Made by a program: the position numbers and the translations under genes. The notes beneath the pieces are model-generated. The model was not told the origin of the DNA and did not search any database. It saw nothing but the letters and a program-made list of their open reading frames with translations. 64,000 bases of DNA from Sporosarcina globispora. Lineage in GTDB: Bacteria; Bacillota; Bacilli; Bacillales; Cytobacillaceae. Positions 9,234 through 17,949 of the stretch are shown one piece after another. The stretch is taken from assembly GCF_001274725.1 (NCBI RefSeq), contig NZ_LGUF01000007.1, positions 4,450,916-4,514,915 on the forward strand, given 5' to 3'. Numbering within the stretch: the first letter of the stretch is position 1; each line of letters starts with the position of its first letter.

Positions 9234-11072
9234 TTAGTTCATTTCAGCGTACTTCTTCTTCTTGGCCATTCTTTCACGTTCGTTTTTATCAAGTAGTTTC
9301 TTGCGTAATCTGATCGACTCAGGTGTTACTTCAAGAAGCTCATCATCATTTAAGTATTCAAGGGCTTCTTCCAGAGTCATAATACGCGGCTTTTTGATAA
9401 CCGTTGTCTGATCCTTATTGGCAGAACGGATGTTGGTTGCATGCTTCACTTTCGTGATGTTAACTGTAAGATCATTCTCGCGAGTATGTTCCCCAACAAT
9501 CATTCCTTCATAGATTTCAGTACCTGGTTCAACGAAAATCGTTCCGCGATCCTCTACTTGCATAATACCATATGTGGATGACTTGCCGCTTTCCATTGAT
9601 ACAAGGACACCTTTGCTTCTGCCTCCAATTTGCCCTTTGATCTCAGGCTGGTAGCTGTCAAATGTATGGTTGATAATACCATAGCCGCGAGTAAGCGTCA
9701 TAAATTCTGTAGAGTAGCCGATCAGCCCGCGTGCAGGGACATTGAATGTCAGCCTTACTTGACCATTGCCGTTATTGACCATATCAAGCATTTCACCTTT
9801 ACGGGTACCCATAGATTCGATGATAGAGCCCGTATTATCTTCTGGTACATCAATTTGAACGCGTTCTACCGGTTCACAGCGAACACCATCAATTTCTCTG
9901 ATAATTACTTCAGGCTTTGATACCTGCAATTCAAAGCCTTCACGGCGCATGTTTTCAATTAGGATAGATAAATGAAGTTCTCCGCGTCCTGATACAACCC
10001 ATGCATCAGGTGAGTCTGTGTTTTCAACACGAAGACTTACATCTGTCTCAAGCTGTGCACGCAATCTTTCTTCAACTTTTCTGGAAGTAATATACTTGCC
10101 TTCTCTTCCAGCGAATGGACTGTTATTGACAAGGAAAGTCATTTGCAATGTCGGTTCGTCGATCCTAAGAACAGGAAGTGCTTCCTGATGCTCAACAGGG
10201 CAGACAGTTTCCCCGACATTAATGTCTTCCATTCCGGAAACAGCGATCAGGTCTCCAGGATAAGCTTCTTGAATTTCCTCACGCTTCAAGCCGAAGAAAC
10301 CAAAAATTTTCGAAACACGGAATTGTTTTACAGAACCATCAAGCTTCATTAGGGCAACTTGCTGGCCGACCTTGATTGTTCCTCTGAATACACGGCCAAT
10401 TCCGATTCTGCCTACATAATCATTATAATCTAAAAGTGCAACCTGGAATTGAAGCGGCTCTTCACGGTTGTCAGCTGGTGCAGGTATATGTTCAATAATT
10501 GCTTCATAAAGTGAATGCATGTCATCATCCTGTTTATCAGGGGTTGTACTTGCAGTTCCTGCAATTGCTGATGCATAAATAACTGGAAACTCAAGCTGAT
10601 CCTCATCAGCACCCAACTCAATAAATAAATCGATTACCTCGTCAACAACTTCTGTTGGACGGGCAGATTCTTTGTCAATTTTATTTACGACAACGATTGG
10701 CGTTAGTTTTTGTTCCAAAGCCTTCTTAAGAACAAATCGTGTTTGCGGCATACATCCTTCATATGCATCGACAACTAATAATACGCCGTCAACCATTTTC
10801 ATGATACGTTCAACTTCACCGCCGAAATCTGCGTGTCCTGGTGTATCCAGGATGTTGATTCTTGTATCTTTATATTTAACTGCAGTATTTTTAGCTAAAA
10901 TCGTAATACCGCGTTCTCTTTCCAGATCGTTGGAATCCATTGCACGCTCTTCCACATGCTCATTTGAGCGGAATGTGCCAGACTGCTTTAAAAGCTCATC
11001 AACCAATGTTGTTTTACCATGGTCAACGTGCGCTATAATTGCAATATTTCGAATATCTTCTCTTAATTTCAA
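9234..11072 (-). CDS. typA: Ribosome-associated GTPase TypA/BipA
   Basis: Translational GTPase of the EF-G/LepA superfamily that binds 70S ribosomes and helps 50S assembly under stress and cold. 612 residues, the normal length. G motifs are all present: AHVDHGKT (G1, residue 15), RGITI (G2), DTPGHADF (G3), NKID (G4) and a SAI segment (G5). The C-terminal half contains EF-G domain III/V-like parts and the BipA-specific domain. The TTG start at 11072 follows AGGAGG. A promoter with an extended -10 is visible about 65 bases upstream. Confidence 0.97.
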   Translation of the reverse strand: MKLREDIRNIAIIAHVDHGKTTLVDELLKQSGTFRSNEHVEERAMDSNDLERERGITILAKNTAVKYKDTRINILDTPGHADFGGEVERIMKMVDGVLLVVDAYEGCMPQTRFVLKKALEQKLTPIVVVNKIDKESARPTEVVDEVIDLFIELGADEDQLEFPVIYASAIAGTASTTPDKQDDDMHSLYEAIIEHIPAPADNREEPLQFQVALLDYNDYVGRIGIGRVFRGTIKVGQQVALMKLDGSVKQFRVSKIFGFFGLKREEIQEAYPGDLIAVSGMEDINVGETVCPVEHQEALPVLRIDEPTLQMTFLVNNSPFAGREGKYITSRKVEERLRAQLETDVSLRVENTDSPDAWVVSGRGELHLSILIENMRREGFELQVSKPEVIIREIDGVRCEPVERVQIDVPEDNTGSIIESMGTRKGEMLDMVNNGNGQVRLTFNVPARGLIGYSTEFMTLTRGYGIINHTFDSYQPEIKGQIGGRSKGVLVSMESGKSSTYGIMQVEDRGTIFVEPGTEIYEGMIVGEHTRENDLTVNITKVKHATNIRSANKDQTTVIKKPRIMTLEEALEYLNDDELLEVTPESIRLRKKLLDKNERERMAKKKKYAEMN

Positions 11073-11136
11073 AAGGTTTCCTCCTATTTATAAAAACTGA
11101 TTAAAAATCACTTATCAACATTTTCACAACTGATAC

Positions 11137-11145
11137 ATTATATCA
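11137..11145 (-). promoter_or_regulatory. Candidate extended -10 promoter for typA
   Basis: Minus strand reads TGATATAAT (11145-11137), a TGn-extended perfect -10. The matching -35 region is poor, as is common when an extended -10 is present. It lies 65 bases ahead of the typA TTG. Confidence 0.5.
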
Positions 11146-11289
11146 CAAATACTATAGAAACCTAAAAACTTTTTGTGTAAAATAATGTTGAGAATGTATT
11201 AGTTCTGATAAATAAAACTGTTTAGTATTATTCTCTTTACATATTTTTCACCAGTAAATAACTAAAATAATCCGCTTGGGGGTGAAATT

Positions 11290-11475
11290 ATGAACAAAAT
11301 CAAGTGGCCTTTATTAGCCTTTGCGATCGGGGCAGCACTATGCATGATGGGAATAGGCGTTGCAGTAGCTGAAAGAAGCATTATTGGGATCATATTTGCC
11401 ATCATTGCCTTAATTTTTGTGATGGGGTACGGTTTTAAGACAAAGAAGAAAATGAGAGAAGACGGTTTGTTATAA
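11290..11475 (+). CDS. ylaF: YlaF (DUF5325) small membrane protein
   Basis: 61 residues with two hydrophobic helices (about 7-26 and 32-48) and a basic tail (KTKKKMRED). ATG at 11290 after GGGGGTGA. Sequence and position next to typA match B. subtilis YlaF. Function unknown. It is followed immediately by a strong terminator. Confidence 0.85.
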   Translation: MNKIKWPLLAFAIGAALCMMGIGVAVAERSIIGIIFAIIALIFVMGYGFKTKKKMREDGLL

Positions 11476-11477
11476 TT

Positions 11478-11506
11478 AAAAGCTGCAGCGAATAGCTGCA
11501 GCTTTT
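11478..11506. terminator. Bidirectional terminator between ylaF and the acetyltransferase
   Basis: AAAAGCTGCAG (11478-11488) pairs perfectly with CTGCAGCTTTT (11496-11506) with a seven-base loop, followed by T. It ends at the acetyltransferase stop codon, so it serves both convergent genes. Confidence 0.9.
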
Positions 11507-11977
11507 TCATATTAAAGGATAGACCATTATTAAAAAGTCCTGGTCCTCGGCAGAAGTCTCCATCTTGAACTGCTCAAATCCGGCATCAGCTAAAAAATTT
11601 ATCCATATGTGCCGTTTTTCAGGAACACCTGCAAAAAAAGACTTTTCACCTTTATTCTTCAATTCACCTGATAACAGCCCAATGACCTTTGTACCGATTC
11701 CTTTCCTGCGCATATCGTTCTTTACCAGAATGGTACCGAGCCAAGGTTTCCGGTTAGAAGGTGAAGAAATGACATGATAGGTGACGGCTATTCGCTCACC
11801 ATCAAGACTCCATATTCTCCAATCTCCATCCAATTCATCATATCTTGCCATATAATTCCTTATGTGATACCCGCTTTTTTCTTCCTCTTCCCAAGCAGCA
11901 CTGTCCTTGATGACCTCTAATAAAAATGGCAGGTCTTCATCTGTGAACTTACTGCTAGAAAATTTACCAATTTCCAT
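11507..11977 (-). CDS. GNAT-family N-acetyltransferase
   Basis: 156-residue acetyl-CoA-dependent acetyltransferase. Motif A is visible as VKNDMRRKGIGTKVIG (R/Q-x-x-G-x-G/A type), followed by a typical beta-5 segment FAGVPEKRHIWINFLADAGFEQF. Substrate unknown. The start codon overlaps the last 14 bases of the upstream monophosphatase gene and has no good ribosome site of its own, so translational coupling is likely. This gene is not part of the B. subtilis yla/ykt order I remember. Confidence 0.85.
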   Translation of the reverse strand: MEIGKFSSSKFTDEDLPFLLEVIKDSAAWEEEEKSGYHIRNYMARYDELDGDWRIWSLDGERIAVTYHVISSPSNRKPWLGTILVKNDMRRKGIGTKVIGLLSGELKNKGEKSFFAGVPEKRHIWINFLADAGFEQFKMETSAEDQDFLIMVYPLI

Positions 11978-12764
11978 TTTTTAGGTAATCTTTCATAATT
12001 TCTTCATGAAGCCCTGGTTTAGAGACAAAAACCGAATTATTTTCAAGAAAGTTCAGAGGCTCCCCTTTAACGGTCGTTGCAATTCCTCCTAATTCCTCGA
12101 TCAGGATCACACCGGCAGCAAAATCCCAAGGAGCCAGACGCATTGTTATATATGCATCAACCCTTCCTGATGCTATGTATGCCATTTCCATTGCTGCTGA
12201 CCCATAGGATCTGGTTCCTCTTGCATTTCTTACAAGTGGAGACAGCAATGATGGATCAATCCTTTTATTTTCCGTAACCCATGTAGCATTCAATCCGATG
12301 ATGGCCTTTGATACATCCACTTCCTTTAATTGCGGCAGTTCCAGATCATTCATGAAAACACCCTGACCCTTCATGCAATGATATAGCTCATCATGAATTA
12401 CGTCATAAATTAAACCTATTTTTCCTTTTCCATTTTCAAAGATGCCGACAGATATGGCAAAGTTTCTCTGCTGATGGACAAAATTCATTGTTCCATCAAT
12501 CGGATCAATAATCCAAACGATTCCATCCAGATCGTTTAGCTTATCACCAAAACCCTCTTCCCCCAGAATTCGATGGCCAGGGTATTTTTCATTAATTTTT
12601 TTTATGAAGAATTGCTCTGTTTCCTGATCTATATCTGTAACTAAATCGTTCGCATTTGACTTGGTGGTAATGGTCAAAGTTTTACTGAAAGAATTTTTAA
12701 TATTCTCGCCGGCCTCTTTAATCAAGGCTTTGGCATATGTATGAATTTCACTCCAATTTGTCAT
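11964..12764 (-). CDS. suhB: Inositol monophosphatase family protein (YktC type)
   Basis: 266-residue Mg-dependent phosphatase. Motifs: GEEG near residue 69, WIIDPIDGTMNFVH near 85 and WDFAAGVIL near 208, which together hold the metal ligands. B. subtilis YktC at this position is an inositol/NADP phosphatase-type enzyme; the exact substrate here is not known. ATG at 12764 with GGAGGGCGG. The downstream acetyltransferase overlaps its 3' end by 14 bases. Confidence 0.92.
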   Translation of the reverse strand: MTNWSEIHTYAKALIKEAGENIKNSFSKTLTITTKSNANDLVTDIDQETEQFFIKKINEKYPGHRILGEEGFGDKLNDLDGIVWIIDPIDGTMNFVHQQRNFAISVGIFENGKGKIGLIYDVIHDELYHCMKGQGVFMNDLELPQLKEVDVSKAIIGLNATWVTENKRIDPSLLSPLVRNARGTRSYGSAAMEMAYIASGRVDAYITMRLAPWDFAAGVILIEELGGIATTVKGEPLNFLENNSVFVSKPGLHEEIMKDYLKNGNW

Positions 12765-13041
12765 TGGTCCGCCCTCCGCTTGTTTTCAGATATCGTTAAA
12801 ATATAACTAGCTTAAATGAAATATCAATGTTCTTCAAGTTATATACTCTCCTATAATCCAGGATATCATTTGCAGGTAATAGGTCATAAAATGATCCATT
12901 ATTAAAACCAAGTACTATCATAAGCTGATACTTTGGCATCATAAAATAATAAACGAACTCCTCATGTAATCAGGGAGTCCGTTTCTAATTTTTCTTTCTG
13001 TTCATTTGCATTTTTTCTGCCTTTTCTCCTTTATTTACAAC
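12765..13041. other. Intergenic region upstream of the monophosphatase gene
   Basis: 277 bases without a convincing open frame. It holds an imperfect hairpin at 12951-12984 (AAACGaACTCC with GGAGTcCGTTT, one mismatch) followed on the minus strand by TTATTATTTT, a likely terminator of ykzI, and presumably the promoter of suhB. Confidence 0.55.
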
Positions 13042-13236
13042 TTAAAGTGCCTTTAATCTAAGAAGTTCCTGTCTGATTTTTTCAAGCTTTAATTTTGATT
13101 GCTTCTGGAGATCTTCATTTTTCTCTGACATGGCATCAAATAAAGTAGCCAATTCATAATCCATTTCCAGCCTTAAAACCGCTGTTCTTTCCCTATCACC
13201 ATTTTTCTTCTTTACTGTATTCATAAGTTGTTTCAT
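13042..13236 (-). CDS. ykzI: YkzI-like small protein
   Basis: 64-residue highly charged helical protein (MKQLMNTVKKKNGDRERT at the start, RQELLRLKAL at the end). An upstream in-frame start at 13320 would add an AT-rich, membrane-like stretch; the ATG at 13236 has GGGGTG nine bases upstream and gives the family length. Probably one long coiled coil. B. subtilis has ykzI between yktB and yktC as here. Function unknown. Confidence 0.75.
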   Translation of the reverse strand: MKQLMNTVKKKNGDRERTAVLRLEMDYELATLFDAMSEKNEDLQKQSKLKLEKIRQELLRLKAL

Positions 13237-13432
13237 TAGACAGTACACCCCTTCCAATTTAGTGATTAATTTTCTGATTATTTTTACTATTATCATATGA
13301 AGGATAATTATCAGTTGCAACTAATTTGTGCGATAACCTAAAACTTTATTTATATACTCTTTAATGCTTTTAATTTTTGGATAGTTCGAGGTTATGCTAC
13401 AATATTTGACAAAGCATTTAGGAGGTTAGCTT

Positions 13433-14053
13433 ATGTCTTTTACTGGTTTTACAAATGATGATTTCGATGTTTTTAAAATAGATGGGCTGGATGAAAGAAT
13501 GGACAAGTTAAAATCTGTGATTAGGCCTAAGTTAGAAGAATTGGGACGGCATTTTGCACCCTCTCTCTCTAGCCTTTCCGGAGATGAAATGTTTCCTCAT
13601 GTTGCTAAACATGCGAGAAGAACAAAGAATCCGCCAAATGATACATGGGTCGCATTTGCAGGCAATGCGAGAGGATATAAAATGCTTCCTCATTTCCAGA
13701 TAGGTTTATGGGAAACGCATGTTTTCATCTGGTTTGCCATCATCTATGAAGCACCGAATAAAATTGCTGCAGGAAAATCTTTTGAGAACAACTTGGGTAA
13801 ACTTTATAAAGCAATTCCCAAAGATTATGTCTGGTCCGGTGATCACACAAAACCAGATGCTGTGCCGCATAGTCAACTGTCCAAAGATGAATTGTATTCC
13901 ATGTTTCAGCGCCTGCAAAATATTAAAAAAGCTGAAATTCTTTGCGGATATCATATTTCTCGAGAAGATGCCGTTCGCATGTCACCTGATCAGTTTATTG
14001 AAAAAGCTGAAGCTGTATTTAGAAATTTATTACCCCTATACAAAATGGCATAA
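13433..14053 (+). CDS. yktB: YktB (DUF1054/UPF0637) family protein
   Basis: 206-residue soluble protein starting MSFTGFTNDDFDVFKIDGLD after AGGAGG. Conserved features are the HVAKHARRT segment near residue 63 and PNDTWVAFAGNARGYKMLPHFQIGL near 75. The family is widespread in Bacillaceae and has no established activity. It is monocistronic and ends at a strong terminator, convergent to yktA. Confidence 0.92.
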   Translation: MSFTGFTNDDFDVFKIDGLDERMDKLKSVIRPKLEELGRHFAPSLSSLSGDEMFPHVAKHARRTKNPPNDTWVAFAGNARGYKMLPHFQIGLWETHVFIWFAIIYEAPNKIAAGKSFENNLGKLYKAIPKDYVWSGDHTKPDAVPHSQLSKDELYSMFQRLQNIKKAEILCGYHISREDAVRMSPDQFIEKAEAVFRNLLPLYKMA

Positions 14054-14090
14054 ACATGTATTGAAGATCGGAGACTGACCAGCCCAAATA

Positions 14091-14126
14091 AAAACAAAAC
14101 CTTCAGCTAATTGAAGGTTTTGTTTT
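14091..14126. terminator. Bidirectional terminator between yktB and yktA
   Basis: A 15-bp perfect inverted repeat (AAAACAAAACCTTCA with TGAAGGTTTTGTTTT) around a six-base loop, with T runs on both strands. Confidence 0.92.
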
Positions 14127-14139
14127 TTTGGTCTTAAGG

Positions 14140-14415
14140 CTATTTTTTCATTCTTATTTTATCCCCGGCAGAGCGTTCTTTGGCCAGTCTTACTGTCCTA
14201 TAGGATGAATAACCGCTTTGTTCTTCAAATTCATCACAGATGTTTTTCTCCTGGGCTTTTCCTGGTACGATTTCCTTGAACCGTCTATATGCATTCAAGA
14301 ATTGATCCCGCTCAATTCCTTTTTCGTATGCCATTTCAACGCTTTCAAAGTACTTAATAACATCAACTATTTCTTCTGTTGACCAATCATGGTCAATCGG
14401 GTACTGATACTCCAT
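14140..14415 (-). CDS. yktA: YktA (UPF0223) family protein
   Basis: 91-residue protein beginning [19 protein letters not shown], with the WSTEEI and YRRFKEIVP elements typical of UPF0223. All-helical, cytoplasmic, function unknown. ATG at 14415 follows GAGGTGAAGG. The next gene upstream on the same strand is the FMN oxidoreductase at 14458, 42 bases away, so the pair may be co-transcribed. Confidence 0.9.
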   Translation of the reverse strand: MEYQYPIDHDWSTEEIVDVIKYFESVEMAYEKGIERDQFLNAYRRFKEIVPGKAQEKNICDEFEEQSGYSSYRTVRLAKERSAGDKIRMKK

Positions 14416-14457
14416 TTCCCTTCACCTCATTTATGATAATCATGGTGCATCTTATAA

Positions 14458-15417
14458 TTATTTAATCCATTTTCCCCTGATAGATTCTCCCTCTGCAATC
14501 ATCCGCTGGAATAATTCTTTAACAGATGGGATATCATTAATTAATCCCATTACTTGTCCAGCCCATGCAAATCCTTCATGATCTTTCCCTTCATATATGT
14601 ATTTCTTATTAGCATTCCCGCTAATGTAGTCTTTTAACTGCTCATATCCTCCATTTTGCTTTTCGATTTCGAGTATTTTTTCCGACCATGAGTTGGCAAT
14701 TACCCTTGCCGGTGCACCAATCGACCTTTTTATAACAACTGTGTCATTCTCTGTCCCATTGACTAAACGGTTTTTATATAAGTCAGAAGCATGGACGCAT
14801 TCCTTTGTTGCTACAAATCTTGTCCCCATCTCGATACCTTCTGCACCGAGACTTAATGCTGCCATCAGCCCCCTGCCGTCTCCGATTCCTCCTGAGGCAA
14901 TCACAGGTATGGATACAGCATCCGCCACCTGCGGGACTAGAACAAACGTTCCGATATCATCCCTGCCTAAATGCCCGCCGCCTTCCTGGCCAACGACCAT
15001 TACCGCATCGGCACCAAGTTCTTCTGCCTTTACAGCCTGCCGTTTCGCAGCCACAAGCACCAGTTTCTTAACATTTACACCCTTCAATTGATTAAATATC
15101 GGGGCAGGATTCCCTCCTGTCATGGAAATGACTGGGACCTCTTCTGCAATTGCAACATCCAAGTAGTCCGAAAATGGCCTTCCATGCTGCCCAATAGCAA
15201 AATTAACCCCAAATGGCTTATCTGTCAATTTCTTAACTTTTTGAATTTCGTCCTTTAATTTTTCCGGGCTGCTGAGAGACATTGCGGTTACCTGCCCTAA
15301 CCCGCCTGCATTCGAAACGGCCGCTGCGAGATCAGAATAAGCAAGATGGGCAAGACCACCCTGAATAATTGGATATTTAATATTCAATAATTCTGTCACA
15401 CGTGTATTCCAGTTCAT
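14458..15417 (-). CDS. Nitronate monooxygenase / FabK-like FMN oxidoreductase
   Basis: 319-residue TIM-barrel flavoprotein. The start MNWNTRVTELLNIKYPIIQGGLAHLA, the GQEGGGHLG segment and the IPVIASGGIGDG plus GAEGIEMGTRF blocks are the phosphate- and FMN-binding parts of the 2-nitropropane dioxygenase family. Members oxidise alkyl nitronates or reduce enoyl-ACP (FabK); the sequence alone does not settle which, though the GGGHLG histidine is common to both. ATG at 15417 after GGAGGG. It is divergent from speA. Confidence 0.88.
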   Translation of the reverse strand: MNWNTRVTELLNIKYPIIQGGLAHLAYSDLAAAVSNAGGLGQVTAMSLSSPEKLKDEIQKVKKLTDKPFGVNFAIGQHGRPFSDYLDVAIAEEVPVISMTGGNPAPIFNQLKGVNVKKLVLVAAKRQAVKAEELGADAVMVVGQEGGGHLGRDDIGTFVLVPQVADAVSIPVIASGGIGDGRGLMAALSLGAEGIEMGTRFVATKECVHASDLYKNRLVNGTENDTVVIKRSIGAPARVIANSWSEKILEIEKQNGGYEQLKDYISGNANKKYIYEGKDHEGFAWAGQVMGLINDIPSVKELFQRMIAEGESIRGKWIK

Positions 15418-15625
15418 TTCTTAAACCCTCCATTTCTTCCTACCCTTTTATTTCGATTTATATGGTTTAAATTCCTTTTAACTTCTAAAACTAATGGCAG
15501 GCTTTAACAGAAAGAATTCGCAATAAATCTTTCTATGCAAAGGGATTGAATAATGCTATAATTCAAATGTTTTATGACAGCAAGAGCATATTGAAATTTT
15601 ACTATTAAAGAGGTGTGGGAATAAG

Positions 15626-17095
15626 TTGTCTCAATACAAAACACCGTTATTCAGCGGTTTGCTTGCACACGCAAAAAAGGATCCGGTCCAGTTTCATATA
15701 CCCGGCCATAAAAAAGGAAATGGGATTGACCCGGAATTCAGGGAATATATTGGTGATAATGCACTCGCAATTGACCTGATAAACATTGGTCCGCTTGACG
15801 ATCTCCACCAGCCAAAAGGCATCATTAGAGAGGCACAGGAGCTTGCTGCAGAAGCCTTCGGAGCGGATAAAACTTTCTTCTCTGTACAAGGAACAAGCGG
15901 AGCCATCATGACCATGGTTATGGCTGTCTGCGGGCCTGGGGATAAAATTATCGTTCCGAGGAATGTTCATAAATCCGTCATGTCTGCAATTGTTTTCTCA
16001 GGAGCAACCCCTATTTTTATACATCCTGAAATTGATGAAAACCTGGGTATATCCCACGGAATTACAACTGAATCAGTCTCGAAAGCCCTTGAACTCCATC
16101 CAGATGCCAAAGGAGTATTAGTGATTAACCCTACTTATTTCGGTATTTCTGCCGATCTAAAGAAAATTGTTGAAATAGCCCATTCATACAATGTGCCTGT
16201 GCTTGTGGATGAAGCCCATGGTGTGCATATTCACTTCCATGATGAGCTGCCATTATCAGCCATGCAGGCTGGAGCCGATTTAGCAGCAACATCTGTTCAT
16301 AAACTGGGCGGATCCCTGACGCAAAGTTCGATCTTAAATATGAAAGGAAACCTTGTTTCAGCCAAAAGAGTGCAATCCATTTTAAGCATGCTGACAACAA
16401 CTTCCACTTCTTATTTGTTGCTTGCATCTTTGGATGTTGCCAGAAAACGCCTTGCCACTGAAGGAAAGGAACTCATTCAAAGAACTATTGAATTGGCCCA
16501 ATCCATACGCAGCCGCATCAATGAAATTGACCGGCTATATTGTGTCGGCGAAGAAATCCTTGAAACAAAAGCTGCATTTGACTACGATCCAACCAAATTG
16601 ATTATTTCAGTCAAAGAGCTTGGCATGAATGGTTTCGATGTTGAGAACTGGCTTCGTGAAAGACATAATATTGAAGTTGAAATGTCCGATTTATATAATA
16701 TCCTTTGCATCGTTACCCCTGGAGACACTGAAAGGGAAGCGGATATTTTAGTTTCTGCACTTGCCGAGCTCGCAAATGAACGTAAAGGGAATACAGAAAA
16801 ACTTGAAACTCAAGTGCTTCTGCCTGATATTCCCGTTTTATCACTTACACCTCGTGACGCTTTTTATGCCGATACAGAGCTGGTTCCATTTGATGAGTCT
16901 GAAGGCAGGATTATTGCTGAATTCATTATGGTTTATCCACCTGGAATACCCATTTTTATTCCAGGGGAAATTATTACAAAGGAAAATCTCCGTTATATAA
17001 AAACAAATATGGAAGCCGGACTTCCCGTTCAAGGGCCAGAAGATTACGACTTCAAATACCTTCGCGTCATTGAAGAGCACCGAGCCATAAGATAA
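15626..17095 (+). CDS. speA: Arginine/lysine/ornithine decarboxylase (SpeA type)
   Basis: PLP-dependent decarboxylase of fold III/class I Orn/Lys/Arg family, 489 residues, shorter than enterobacterial inducible enzymes and the length of B. subtilis SpeA, which makes agmatine for polyamine synthesis. PLP signatures are ATSVHKLGGSLTQSS (the lysine aldimine) and VDEAHGVHIHF. The C-terminal domain has the PPGIPIFIPGE motif. The TTG start at 15626 follows GAGGTG. It faces the SR1-type RNA and shares a terminator with it. Confidence 0.93.
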   Translation: MSQYKTPLFSGLLAHAKKDPVQFHIPGHKKGNGIDPEFREYIGDNALAIDLINIGPLDDLHQPKGIIREAQELAAEAFGADKTFFSVQGTSGAIMTMVMAVCGPGDKIIVPRNVHKSVMSAIVFSGATPIFIHPEIDENLGISHGITTESVSKALELHPDAKGVLVINPTYFGISADLKKIVEIAHSYNVPVLVDEAHGVHIHFHDELPLSAMQAGADLAATSVHKLGGSLTQSSILNMKGNLVSAKRVQSILSMLTTTSTSYLLLASLDVARKRLATEGKELIQRTIELAQSIRSRINEIDRLYCVGEEILETKAAFDYDPTKLIISVKELGMNGFDVENWLRERHNIEVEMSDLYNILCIVTPGDTEREADILVSALAELANERKGNTEKLETQVLLPDIPVLSLTPRDAFYADTELVPFDESEGRIIAEFIMVYPPGIPIFIPGEIITKENLRYIKTNMEAGLPVQGPEDYDFKYLRVIEEHRAIR

Positions 17096-17098
17096 TGC

Positions 17099-17129
17099 AA
17101 AAGAGCCTTCCCTCAGGATAGGCTCTTTT
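17099..17129. terminator. Shared terminator of speA and the SR1-type RNA
   Basis: AAAAGAGCC (17099-17107) pairs with GGCTCTTTT (17121-17129), with T runs on the plus strand and a T run reading the other way. It ends both the speA transcript and the convergent SR1 homologue. Confidence 0.9.
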
Positions 17130-17141
17130 TATTATTAACGG

Positions 17142-17270
17142 TTAATTTTTTGTATTCTCTGTTTTCTCTCCATCACAGCAATTGCATTTTTTAGAGTATA
17201 AAACAGTTACTTTTTCATCCTCAAAGTGGTCAATAGTTGAATTGCAAGCCTGGCATACGATTGTACCCAT
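17142..17270 (-). CDS. sr1P: SR1P-type GapA-binding peptide
   Basis: 42-residue cysteine-rich peptide. It starts MGTIVCQACNSTIDHFEDEK and continues with VTVLYSKKCNCC, which matches SR1P of B. subtilis (MGTIVCQDCN..., FEDEKVTVLYG, with cysteines after it). SR1P binds glyceraldehyde-3-phosphate dehydrogenase GapA and stabilises gapA operon mRNA, promoting RNase J1 activity. The ATG at 17270 has AAAGGAG eight bases upstream; an in-frame extension to 17336 is rejected because it lies upstream of the predicted transcript. Cysteines are spaced CxxC and CNCC, so metal binding is possible. Confidence 0.85.
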   Translation of the reverse strand: MGTIVCQACNSTIDHFEDEKVTVLYSKKCNCCDGEKTENTKN

Positions 17271-17297
17271 CTTTTCATTCTCCTTTTCTTCGGAATT

Positions 17298-17310
17298 TGA
17301 AAGCGCTTCA
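17298..17310. promoter_or_regulatory. cre-like CcpA operator in the SR1 leader
   Basis: TGAAAGCGCTTCA is an imperfect palindrome with AAAGCGCTT at its core, matching the catabolite-responsive element consensus except near one end. It falls a few bases downstream of the predicted SR1 start, a roadblock position. B. subtilis SR1 is repressed by CcpN and, more weakly, CcpA. A CcpN site was not recognised. Confidence 0.6.
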
Positions 17311-17321
17311 TCTTTAAATCT

Positions 17322-17350
17322 ATAATAATATAACATTATTAAATTTTCAA
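17322..17350 (-). promoter_or_regulatory. Promoter of the SR1-like RNA
   Basis: Minus strand TTGAAA (17350-17345), 17-base spacer, TATTAT (17327-17322). This is close to the sigma-A consensus. Predicted start near A17315. Confidence 0.7.
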
Positions 17351-17434
17351 GCCTAATTGTATAACATAATTATTGTTTTTTATTGGTATTTACGTCGTTA
17401 AGGATGGTGATCCATTTTCATTAGTATGACATAA

Positions 17435-17473
17435 TTTGAAAAAACAGACCATTTTCGGTCTGTTTTTTTCAAA
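17435..17473 (-). terminator. Terminator after the DUF3055 gene
   Basis: CAGACC/GGTCTG stem extended by A and T runs (arms 17435-17450 and 17457-17473) directly after the stop at 17478. Confidence 0.9.
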
Positions 17474-17477
17474 TTAT

Positions 17478-17777
17478 TTAATCGTACTGTTCTTCGAAGC
17501 GGGCACCAGGGATTGCTTCTCTAAAAAACTCGCTTAAATCAGCCGCCTGTTCATATAAATCAAGCTTAAATGCCTTTTGCAAGTATTCAATATCTTCGAG
17601 ATCTTTAGGGTCGAGGAGAGTTGAGCGGCCTGTCTGCATACAAATAACCAGAGGCTTAGAAAAGAAGAGGTTAGTATACACAATTCCAAAATCGTAACGG
17701 GTTGACTCAGTCGTAAAGCCCACGAAACGGACATTTACATTTTCATGCTCATCATAGAGCTTTTCAAAAAACTCCAT
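17478..17777 (-). CDS. DUF3055 family small protein
   Basis: 99-residue acidic cytoplasmic protein: MEFFEKLYDEHENVNVRFVGF, then TTESTRYDFGIVYTNLFF and a DLEDIEYLQKAF helix. This matches the DUF3055 family of Bacillaceae, whose role is unknown. ATG at 17777 has AAGGAGGAG. It is monocistronic with its own terminator. Confidence 0.8.
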   Translation of the reverse strand: MEFFEKLYDEHENVNVRFVGFTTESTRYDFGIVYTNLFFSKPLVICMQTGRSTLLDPKDLEDIEYLQKAFKLDLYEQAADLSEFFREAIPGARFEEQYD

Positions 17778-17949
17778 AAGACTCCTCCTTTTTTTAATTC
17801 AATATTTAGAATATTATTATAATTTATTTTAGGCATTTTGACAAGTAATTTAGGTTTACCTTTCTATTTTAAGTTGTCATAAGATTTTATCTAATGCTAG
17901 AATGAATATGGATGCTCTTTACCATAATATTGGGATAATGGGGGGAAAA

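Larger units (their letters stand above)
17099..17315 (-). ncRNA. sr1: SR1-like dual-function regulatory RNA
   Basis: Inferred RNA of about 217 nt from the predicted start near 17315 to the shared terminator. In B. subtilis SR1 lies beside speA, is about 205 nt, base-pairs with ahrC mRNA and encodes SR1P beginning about 46 nt from its 5' end. Here the SR1P start (17270) is nt 46 of the predicted RNA, a close match in layout. The promoter has near-consensus hexamers with a 17-base spacer, and a cre-like palindrome lies just after the start. Base-pairing with an ahrC homologue cannot be tested because ahrC is not in the window. Confidence 0.75.

Noticed and set aside
17271..17336. N-terminal extension of SR1P to 64 residues
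   Set aside because: The extra codons lie across the predicted promoter and cre-like site, and the MGTIVCQ start has the proper ribosome site.
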